A program made the translations under genes and the position numbers. A DNA stretch of 30,536 bases, taken from assembly GCA_016708845.1 (NCBI GenBank), contig JADJFB010000011.1:1-30536 (forward strand), read 5' to 3'. Under the pieces are notes generated by a model that made no database searches, was not told the DNA's origin, and was given only the letters and a program-made list of their open reading frames with translations. Positions 21,645 to 30,536 of this stretch are shown here, in pieces; position 1 is the first letter of the stretch; each line of letters opens with the position of its first letter. This DNA comes from Bacteroidota bacterium. Lineage in GTDB: Bacteria; Bacteroidota; Bacteroidia; B-17B0; Aurantibacillaceae.

Positions 21645-24600
21645 ATTATTATTGATTCTGTTTTTAATAAGCAGTAAATCAGTTATATCACAAATTGACA
21701 CAGTGTTTTGGTTTGCAGCCCCTTGGGTTACTACAGGCCATGCAAGTAACATTCCTGTGACTTTACGATTATCTTCATTTAATAATGCAACTACAGTGCG
21801 TGTTAGACAACCCGCAGGAACATTTGATACAACTTTTGTTATCCCTGCTAACTCTCTTGTCTCTGAATCTTTATCACATTTAATCAATCAAATAGAAAAT
21901 GTACCAGCTAACACCGTTCATAATCGTGGATTAAAAATCACTTCTGACTTTCCAATTACGGCTATTTACGAAGTAGTAACAGTGGTGAATAACCCTGAAA
22001 CCTATTCTCTAAAAGGACAAAACGGAATGGGCTTAGAGTTTGTTTGTCCTTTTCAAACTAATGGAAATAATGGAGGTTATACCCCTACTCCTAAATCCCA
22101 GATTTTAATTGTTGCAACAGAAAATGCTACTGTTGTTTGGATTACACCAAGATGTCCGGTGGTAGGACATGCTGCAAAAATGTTAGCTACTCAATTACTT
22201 TAAATGCTGGACAAACATATAATGTTGAAAATGTAACAAGGTTTACTTCGGTTGCCGGTCAAAATTTAAGTGGAACAATCGTAGTTTCTAATAAACCAAT
22301 ATCAGTTACGGTGTCTGATGACTCTGTTGGAGGAGTATCTGGTTGTTTTGATTTAATGGGCGATCAAATTGTGCCCGTTGAAGTTGTAGGTACAGAATAC
22401 ATTATCAATAAAGGCGGTTTAAATGCTGCTCAGTTTGAAGGAGCATATGTAGTAGCTACACAAAATTTTGCACAGATAACTATTAACGATGGAGCAATCA
22501 CTACTGTTTTATTAAACAAAAGGCGACACTTATTTTTATAAGACTATAAATCCACTGACCTATATTACTGGAGATAAGCCAGTTTATGTGATTCATGTAA
22601 GTGGTTTTGGATGTGAATTAGGAGAAGCTATTCTTCCTCCATTAAATTGTGCAGGTTCGGATCAAGTAAGTTTTACGAGAACTAATACACAAACTTTTAT
22701 CTTAAATATTTTATGTAAAACTAGCAATAGGTAATTTTTTACTTAACGGAAGCGCTAAATTAGTTCCTGCCGCAGGTTTTACAATTGTTCCAGGAACTGC
22801 AGGGTGTTTGGAGTGGATTTCAAAGAAGCTATACTACTGTCGAGATTCCTGCTGGTGTAACTAACTTATTAACTAATTCTCACCCAACTGACAGTTTATT
22901 TGCAATGGGTGTTATTAATGGTGGAGCAAGTAGCGGATGTTTATATCACTACATGTCATCTTTCTTAAGAAAAGTGTATACTAATGCTGGCATCGATCAA
23001 AATTTATGTACTGCCACCAATACAATCGCATTAACAGGAAGTGTAGACGGAGGAGCCACAGCTGGTATCTGGACTACGCTTGGCGGAACAGGAACTTTTG
23101 GAAGTAATACAAGTTTAAATACAACCTATATACTTTAAGTGCAAATGATTTAAATCAATCTCAAATCAAATTTGTTTTATCATCCACTGGTAACTGCGCT
23201 CCCTATAAGAGATACAATGACTCTCAATATCTTCAAATCGCCCATAGTTGATGCAGGAAGTAATTTTAACACTTTGAAAAAATAATATTCCAAACATTAC
23301 ATTAGCGGGTTCTTTACCAGCAGCTGGTGCAAACTGGACAACTTCAGGCTCCGGTTCCATTTGGAAACTCCAGGAGCTCTTAACACTACTTACTTACCAT
23401 CACCTGGCGACTTAAGTTCGGGTGGCGTAAAGATAAACTAATATCAACGGGCAGTTTAAATGGATGTCCCTAATACAATCGATAGTTTACAAATTACATT
23501 TTACAAATCCTGTTGTAACTAGGGTCGAATGTATCTGTATGCGCCAATAATCCAACCGTGGCAATAAATGGTTCGGTATCTGTTGGGTCAACAACAGGCG
23601 CTTGGTCGGGAGAGGCACAGGTGTATTTAGTCCTACAAATACTGCTTTTACTAATACATATACGCCAACACCGACAGAAATTGCAGCAGGTTCGGTTTAT
23701 CTAGTTTTAGGATCTTCTAATAATGGTAATTGCTTACAAGGAAAGACAGTTTACTAGTTACTTTCACAGGCGCACCTGTAGTGAGTGCTGGTGTTGATTT
23801 GTCAGCTTGTAGAAAACAATCCTATTTCAGCATTATCTGGTGTAGTTACGGGACCAACAAAGTACTGGTATATGGACAGGTGGTGCTGGAACATTTAATC
23901 CAAACAACACTTCTTTAAATTCATTATATGCACCAAGTGCAGCTGAAATTGCTGCAGGATCTGTAAGCTAACATTAACCTCTACAACAAATGGCAACTGT
24001 AATGCCACAATAGATAATATAGTTATTAATTTCTCTAATGCTCCAATTGTAAATGCAGGACTTAACTTAACAGCTTGTAAAAATAATGCTTCAGCAATCC
24101 TTTCAGGTTTAGTTTCGGGACCAACGACTACTGGTATTTGGAGTGGTGTTTCAGGTTCTTTTAATCCAAATAATACAACTTTAACAAGTACTTATACGCC
24201 TAGTGCCGCAGAATTAACTGCAGGTTTTGCAGATTTAATTTTAACTTCAACAAACAACGGTGCATGCAACCAAGTGGTTGATACGGTAAGAGTTTTATTT
24301 ACCAAACTCACCTTTTGTCAATGTTGGAAATGATGTGCTCATATGCGCTAATAATCCAACTGTAGCCATCACAGCTACAGTAAATGCAGGTTCAACAACA
24401 GGTATTTGGAGTGGCGGAAATGGAACATTTAATGCAAGTAATACCTCTTTGTCAATTACCTATATTCCAACACCTGCGGAAATTACTGCTGGGTCGGCTA
24501 ATTTAGTATTGACATCTACAAATAATGGAACTTGTTTACCCGAGAAAGATAGTCTATTAATTACATTTACAAGTGCGCCTGTTGTATTTGCTGGAAATAA

Positions 24601-27600
24601 TTTAATTTCTGTATTAACAATGCTTCAACCGTTTTATCTGGTAACGTTTCTGGTCCAACAAGCACAGGATATTGGTTAGGTGGTTCAGGAACATATAGTC
24701 CTGATAGTACATTTTTAAATTCAACTTATACGCCAAGCCCGGGCACGAAATAACAGCGGGTTCCGAGTTAACTTAATTTTAAACTCAACAAATAATAGCA
24801 ACTGTAATATTGTCAAAGATACCGTTGTTATAAATTCCACAAATGCTCCTACAGTAAACGCTGGAGCGCCATTGTCAGTGTGCAAAAATAATGCAACCAC
24901 TGTCCTTTCAGGATTAGTTGCAGGTCCAACTACAACAGGTATTTGGAGTGGTGCATCAGGTATATTTAGTCCAAATAATACTGCTTTAACAGCAACGTAT
25001 ACTCCAAGTGCATCTGAACTAAGCGTGGGTTCAGCAAGTTTAATATTAAAGTTCTACTAATAACGGAACTTGTAACCAAGCTATAGATACATTAGTTATT
25101 TTACTTACTGGGGCTCAGTTGTAGCGATTGGTCCAGATATTTCTGTTTGTGTAAATAATGCAACCGTTGCTCTTAATGGATCAGTAACTATTGGTGCTAC
25201 TTCAGGGCTTTGGTCAGGAGGGTTAGGAACATTTAACCCTGGAAATACAAATTTAAATACGATTTATACACCAACTCCATCCGAACTATTGGCTGGTTTT
25301 ACAACTTTAGTTTTAGAATCAACAAACAATGGGAATTGTAATCAGGTAAAAGATAGTATTTTAATAAGCTTTACGAGTGCTCCAACAGTTGATGCTGGCT
25401 TTAATTTATCAGCTTGCGCAAACAATGCAGGAAGCGTTTTATCAGGAAGTGTTTTTGGTCCAACAACTACAGGATATTGGTCTGGAGGAACAGGAACTTT
25501 TAATCCTGATAGTTCAGTTTTAGGTTCAACTTATGTGCCAAGTGCGTCAGAAATTGCAGCTGGTTTTGTTAACTTAATTTTAAATTCATCAAATAATGGA
25601 ACCTGTAATCAAGTAAAAGATACAGTTGTTATTAATTTCACGAATGCGCCATTAGTAAATGCGGGTATAGATGTAACTGTATGTAAAAACAACGCAACAA
25701 CCTCTTTATTTGGTTTAGTATCAGGAGCTACGACAACTGGTGTTTGGAGTGGAGTGTCTGGCACATTTAGTCCCAACAATACGGCATTAACAGGAACCTA
25801 CACACCAAGCGCTTCAGAATTAACGGCAGGTTTGCTAATTTAATTTTAAGTTCCACTAATAATGGAACTTGTAATCAGGAAGTGGATACGGTAAAAATTT
25901 TACTTACACCTTCTCCAATAGTAGCTGTAGGTCCAAATATTTCAGTATGTGCCAACAATGCCACTATTGCTGTAAATGGAACTGTAAGTGCGGGAACCAC
26001 AACTGGTTTATGGTCTGGAACGGGTTCAGGGGTTGTTTACACCTTCAACAACATCATTAAATACAGTTTATCAATTAAGTCCCTCAGATATAGCATTAGG
26101 AACTTTCAGTATCAAATTAACATCTACCAATAACGGAAATTGTAATTCCGCAAATGACAGTTTAATTGTGACGATAACTCCTGGACCATCTGTAGATGCG
26201 GGAATCAACGATACGATTTGTTCAAGTAATATATTTTATCCTATTAACGGTTCAGTAACGGCAGGTGCAAGTGCAGGAATATGGTCTACCATGAGTAATG
26301 GAACTTTGCAAACTCAGGCAATTTAAGTACAATTTACACTTTGGGTGCTGCGGATACTTCTTTAGTGAAATTAGTATTAACGTCTACTGGAGGGAATTGC
26401 CTACCTGCATCAGATACAGTTTATGTCGTTCTTTCAAAATCCCCAACAGTAAACTCAGGCCCTGATAATACGGTTTGTGATAATCAATTAATACAATTGG
26501 TTGGAAATGTAAATGGTGCAACAACAACAGGTGCATGGACGACATTAGGAACTGGTTCGTTTATGCCAGATGATTCATTAACAACTACTTTTTATCAACC
26601 ATCGCCGATAGATGTTCTTAATGGTTCGGTGACGTTAGTTTTAACATCAACCTATAATAAAGGGTGCGCGCCTGTTAATGATACAATTACACTAAACTTC
26701 AAAGCTTGCCTGATGCAAACTTTGTTACAAATAACGTATGCTCTAAGAAAACAGCAACCTTACAGATAATTCAACCCCATCAGGGAGTATAACTGGATGG
26801 TTCTGGGGATTTTGGAGATAACACTAATGATAATACAAATAATACAACGCATACTTATGTAAACCCAGGTACTTACACAGTTTCGCATGTTGTTTTTGGA
26901 ACTAATGGATGTAACGACACAATCCAAAACCAATTGAAATTTATTTCTTACCACAAGCTCTATTTTATAATAATACGTCTTGTGTAGGAAATACTACTCA
27001 GTTTGTCGACTCTTCAAAAACTGTTTCAGGATCAATTGTTTCTTGGCAATGGAATTTTGGTGACTCTCAAAGTTCATTAATTCAAAACCCTCAACATTCT
27101 TTTAGCAGTACAAATACATTTACTGTATCCCTAATAGCTACTTCATCTTTTGGATGCAAGGATACTATTAGAAAAGTTACTTAACGGTTATCCCGAGGTC
27201 CTGATGCCAATTTTAGTATCAATCCAAACCAGTTGAGGCACTAGAAGTTGCAACCTTTACAGATCTTTCAACGGGGCCAAGTCCTTTAGTAAATTGGTAT
27301 TGGGCATTTGGAGATTCGTCAGCAGCTAATACCCAAAATCCAACGCATTCTTATAATGGCCAAGGAGATTATTCAGTGGTGCTAGTTGTAAAAGATATTA
27401 ACGGATGTCTTGATTCAGCAAGACAGGACATTTCGATAGTATTGTTACCAGATGTTCCAACAGCATTTTCACCGAATGGAGATAGTCAAAACGATTTCTT
27501 CTTAGTGAGAGGCGGTCCATTTAAATCTATTAATGTTAGAGTATATAACAATTGGGGGCAGTTAATATTTGAAACAAATGATCAACTTCAGGGTTGGGAT

Positions 27601-27715
27601 GGTAAATTTAAAGATATAGATCAGCCAGTGGGCGTATATGTTTGGGTAGTAGAAGTTGAAATGCTAAATGGTAAAACAGTTAAAAAAGACAGGTGATGTC
27701 ACATTATTAAGATAA
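21625..27715 (+). CDS. Giant T9SS-secreted adhesin 2 (IgGFc-binding domain, 14 repeats, PKD, type B sorting domain)
   Basis: Paralogue of adhesin 1, about 2,030 residues. Signal peptide MKKALNRLLLILFLI to VISQ; IgGFc-binding-like domain (about 21690-22970) with RVRQPAGTFDTTFVIPANSL, GTIVVSNKPISVTVSDDS, TEYIINKGG and YVIHVSGFGCEL; 14 repeats (22977-26706); three PKD-like domains (about 26706-27440, WFWDFGDN, WQWNFGDSQ and WYWAFGDSS); and a type B sorting domain (PTAFSPNGDSQNDFFLV, INVRVYNNWGQLIFE, GWDGKFKDIDQPVGVYVW, ending GDVTLLR after one correction near 27690). It has about fifteen indels, more than its neighbours (e.g. 22190, 22520, 22715, 23135, 23455, 23745, 23870, 24625, 24740, 25050, 25835, 26020, 26800 and 27180). 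The start overlaps the PorP/SprF 1 end by 20 bases; the stop is one base before the next ATG. Confidence 0.87.
22977..26706 (+). repeat. Array of 14 Ig-like repeats in adhesin 2 (about 267 bp, 89 residues each)
   Basis: Approximate unit starts: 22977, 23238, 23514, 23778, 24045, 24317, 24580, 24850, 25120, 25386, 25652, 25918, 26188, 26447. Same motif order as the adhesin 1 array: Cys near residue 9, TTGIWSGG, TYTPSASE, STNNGNC. Apparent loss of the first Cys in units 2 and 7 disappears when one base is restored (near 23276 and 24612). Units 3/6/9/12 share CANN/CVNN and VA-GP or V-NV-type starts, 4/7/10 share PTSTG or TTGYW, and 5/8/11 share TTGIWSG-SG-F-PNNT-LT. The period is three units. 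The first two and last two units are divergent. Confidence 0.9.
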
Positions 27716-27716
27716 G

Positions 27717-28730
27717 ATGAAAAAGAAAATATTAATATCGTATTGTATCTTGCTTTTATGGAGTTGTTCTATAAAAGCACAGGACTTTCATTTATCGATG
27801 TATGATGCTGGTCCGCTATTTTTAAATCCTGCATTAACAGGTGTGGTAGATGCAAACTTTAGAGTACATGCACAATATAGAAACCAATGGCGTTCCGGTT
27901 GCATTTAAACCCTACAACACAGTATTAATTAGTTTAGATGCCCCAAAAAGGTAAATGGGGATTTGGCGGGACAAATTATTAATATTAGAGCTGTTGGTTG
28001 GTAATTATAATGTATTGCAAGGGTTGTTTTCTGTATCCTATGCAGTGCCATTGGATAAAAATAAAAACCATAATTTATCTTTTGGCTTACAAGCTGGGGC
28101 AATGCAAAAAACAATTGAAGCTGGTTTATATACATTCAATAACCAATATAACACGTCAGATGGAGGTTATTTTGATAAAAACTTAGCATCTGGAGAAACA
28201 TACAATAGACAGTCGTACATAAGAGAACAAGTAAACGCTGGTATTTTATATTTTAACGGAAAACAACAAGCGCGTTTAAATCCATTCTTGGGATACTCTG
28301 TTTTTAATTTAACTAATCCAAAAGAATTCTATGGAAGTGACAATAAATTACCTCTTAGACATTATGTCACGCCGGGTGTAGAATAAATGTAACAGAAGAG
28401 TTATTTTATGTTTTACCAAAAGTGTTAGTTATGATGCAAAAAAAATGCTACAGAGCAACTGTATTCAATTGACATGGGTTATTTCTTTAAAGAACAAGAG
28501 TTTTATGTACTAGCTGGATTAAATTATGAAGTAAAGATGCAGCCGTATTTTTTATATAGGAGCCCAAAAAAGAAAACAATTACATTGCCAAAATAGGATA
28601 TGATGCAAATACATCATCGTTAAAAGATGTTTCAAAAACTCGTGAGCCTTTGAAATATCTTTCACCTACACAGCTAAAAAAATCAAATAAAAAGACGTAC
28701 GTCACTGTCCAAGATTATAAAAGTTTATGA
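27717..28730 (+). CDS. PorP/SprF family T9SS outer-membrane protein 2, frameshifted
   Basis: Second outer-membrane beta-barrel partner, presumably serving adhesin 2. Signal peptide MKKKILISYCILLLWSCSI ending KAQ; LSMYDAGPLFLNPALTGV, AQYRNQWRS, VLISLDAPKGKWGFGG and SVSYAVPLDKNKNHNLSFGL are the family N-terminal half. The C-terminal half has RLNPFLGYSVFNLTNPKEFY, LPLRHYVTPGVEINVTEE and DMGYFFKEQEFYVLAGLNYE, and ends with the usual FEISFTYTAKKSN barrel closure and a short tail. About 337 residues when four or five indels are corrected (near 27893, 27945, 27985, 28385, 28437 and 28640), so it is full length, unlike PorP/SprF 1. Its TGA stop overlaps the next ATG (ATGA at 28727-28730). Confidence 0.87.
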
Positions 28731-30536
28731 GAAAATTATTATTATTAGCTACTATTCTTCTTGCAACAGTTCAGGTATTTGGCCAATCAAAAAAACTTTG
28801 GCTAAAGTTTGGGGATGATGCCTTTGCGAAAAAAGACTACACTACGGCAATCGATTATTATAATAAAGTATTAAACGATACTATAGCATTAAAAGAAGCT
28901 GTGCTTCCTTATGAAGTGCAGATCGTAAATTTAAAAACAAAAGAATTCAAACAAGATTCTACAAAAGAAGCGTAGCCAAAAAAGCCAAAAACGAAATCTA
29001 CAAAGTTGATTACGTAAACCACTTCAACTCAGCAATTTGTTACACCGCGCAAATTTTGACTACTCAATTCAGTAAAAAATATTACAAAAGGTTGTAGATA
29101 ATGGTCGTATCCGGAAGATATGCATCAATACGCATTGGCATTATTGCAAATAAAGAAATATGATACTGCGATGTTTCTATTTGAAATATTAATGAAACGG
29201 CAAAACCGATTCATTAAAGAAAGTATTTCAAAAAAGTTTAAGTTCTTGCTATTTTGCATTAGATTCGATTAGTAACAAAAGATTAATTGTTGCTCGTAAA
29301 ATGGATACCACTGTATTTAACGTTGGTACATCTAATTTTGCGCCGATGTATTATGGAAGTGCTACAAAACTATTATTTACAAGTGCTAGAAAAGGTGGAG
29401 TATTATTGGATCCAGAAAAACAAGACTCACGCTATTTATGTGACTTATATTATACTGAACTAAAAGATACAGGTTGGATGAAACCAGTGAACTTTGGTAG
29501 ACCAGTAAATACTAGGTTTACATGGGGAGGGTTCAAGTATTGTTTCTTCCGACAATATTATGTTTTATACAAGATGGAGCGACGCAAACAGAAATGAATC
29601 ATTTATTTATATGGCAAAAATGCAAGATGGATTGTTTTACCAAACCTATAAATTAAGTGAAACAGTTAATAAAGTTGGATATAAAACCATGCAGCCATTT
29701 GTATCATTTGATGGTACAAGACTATATTTCTCTTCAAATAAACCTGGTGGTTTTGGTGGCTTTGACTTATACGTATGTAACATCGATGAAAAAGGTTTAA
29801 CAGGCGAAGCTAAAAACTTAGGAAAAACAATCAATACAAGTGGTGATGAAACAACACCTTTCTTTCATGCTATTTCAAATACTTTATTCTTAGTTCAAAC
29901 GGACATGTAGGAATTGGTGGTTTAGATGTTTTTAAGCTCCATTAAGTCCAGAAGACTCTGTGTATACGATTCCAAAAAATTTATGTAGCCCAATTAACTC
30001 TAGTAAAGATGATGCTTATTTTATATTAGATAGATTACAAACCAAAGGTTATTTTGCAAGTGATAGAGAAGATTGCCTTGGTGGAAACTGTTATGATATT
30101 TATGAATTTGAAAATGAACCTATCTTATTTGATATCAGTGGTACTGTAGAAGACTACGATACAGGAGAGCCAATTGCAAGTGCATTAGTAACAGTGAAAG
30201 ATGTGGAAGGAGAAGATGAACCTTTGTTTTTAATTACTGATGAAAAAGGCTTTTACTCGTCGCCTTTAAAAGAAAACAAACAATACTTTTTAAAAGCACA
30301 AAAGAAAGGTTATCAGGCAAGTTCAGCAAGTGCAACTACAAAAGGCTTAACACGAAAACGACTCATATTGCACACACAAAAACTTTACCTTAAGTATTAT
30401 TCCTGAAGAGGACGTGGTTATTGAAGGTATAGAGTACGATTTAAATAAAGCTACATTGCGTCCTAAATCATTAGAAATTTTAGATAAGATTTTTGATTAT
30501 TTGCAGTTGAATGATAACTTTAGTATTGAGATTAAT
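28727..30536 (+). CDS. PorE-like protein (TPR, PD40 propeller, CarboxypepD-reg, OmpA), cut by window end
   Basis: Periplasmic or outer-membrane-associated protein with the domain order of PorE of Porphyromonas gingivalis, which binds peptidoglycan and helps position the T9SS core. Signal peptide MRKLLLLATILLATVQVFG; TPR region (about 28800-29230) with FGDDAFAKKDYTTAIDYYN and QYALALLQIKKYDTAMFLFE; a WD40-like/PD40 propeller (29300-30100) with FAPMYYGSATKLLFTSARK, MQPFVSFDGTRLYFSSNKPG, GGFDLYVCNI and, after one correction, FFSSNGHVGIGGLDVFKA; a carboxypeptidase regulatory-like domain (about 30125-30390: DISGTVEDYDTGEPIASALV); and the start of an OmpA domain (IEYDLNKATLRPKSLEIL) that runs off the window. 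Indels near 28970, 29050, 29515, 29905, 29938 and 30350. Orthology to porE is inferred from architecture, so no symbol is given. Confidence 0.85.

Noticed and set aside
16327..26706. Regularly spaced repeats that might suggest a CRISPR-like or satellite array
   Set aside because: The period is about 267 bp with no short identical repeats or unique spacers, and the units translate in frame as Ig-like domains.
21625..27715. Phase-variable contingency gene because of its many frameshifts
   Set aside because: Indels occur at the same kind of sites throughout conserved genes and not at long simple repeats, so consensus error is the simpler explanation.
1..30536. tRNA, rRNA, riboswitch or CRISPR loci
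   Set aside because: All gaps over 100 bases were read on both strands and none contained a cloverleaf, rRNA stretch or riboswitch core that I could recognise.

Overview
The window is AT-rich and almost wholly protein-coding. It comes from a Bacteroidota genome. The evidence is the bacillithiol enzyme BshA, promoters of the TTG-N19-TAnnTTTG type with no clear Shine-Dalgarno sites, secreted proteins with type A and type B type IX secretion (T9SS) sorting domains, PorP/SprF-type outer-membrane proteins and a PorE-like OmpA protein. The genus cannot be read from the sequence. Single-base insertions and deletions, mostly in short homopolymers, break nearly every long gene, conserved housekeeping genes included. 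I read this as uncorrected long-read consensus error, so gene spans are reconstructed across frames and most genes are called CDS rather than pseudogene.

Layout. (1) 1-2855 (+): M16 zinc peptidase missing its start, then bshA (2956-4077, +). (2) 4082-7048 (-): a secreted T9SS type A protein and a C45-family acyltransferase/hydrolase. (3) 7049-7320: an imperfect palindromic repeat and a terminator, then an orphan lipoprotein (7321-8171, -) with its own promoter. (4) 8274-14837 (-): an efflux operon read tetR - TolC-like protein - membrane fusion lipoprotein - RND pump, closed by a terminator. (5) 14838-15007: a divergent control region with a promoter each way and a 9-bp inverted repeat between them. 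(6) 15008-30536 (+): one tightly packed operon of giant adhesin 1, PorP/SprF 1, giant adhesin 2, PorP/SprF 2 and a PorE-like protein cut by the window end.

How it works together. Region 6 is the most interesting part. Each giant protein has a signal peptide, an IgGFc-binding-type N-terminal domain, a long array of 89-residue repeats with two cysteines each (13 and 14 copies), three PKD-like domains and a type B T9SS sorting domain, and each is followed at once by a PorP/SprF partner. The arrangement resembles SprB-SprF adhesin loci, duplicated in tandem with a periplasmic OmpA/PorE-like anchor. Within both arrays the repeats are related in steps of three (about 800 bp), a higher-order structure that suggests growth by triplet duplication. 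Two genes, the membrane fusion protein and PorP/SprF 1, appear to have lost internal blocks of roughly 65-80 residues. Whether that is biology or assembly needs reads.
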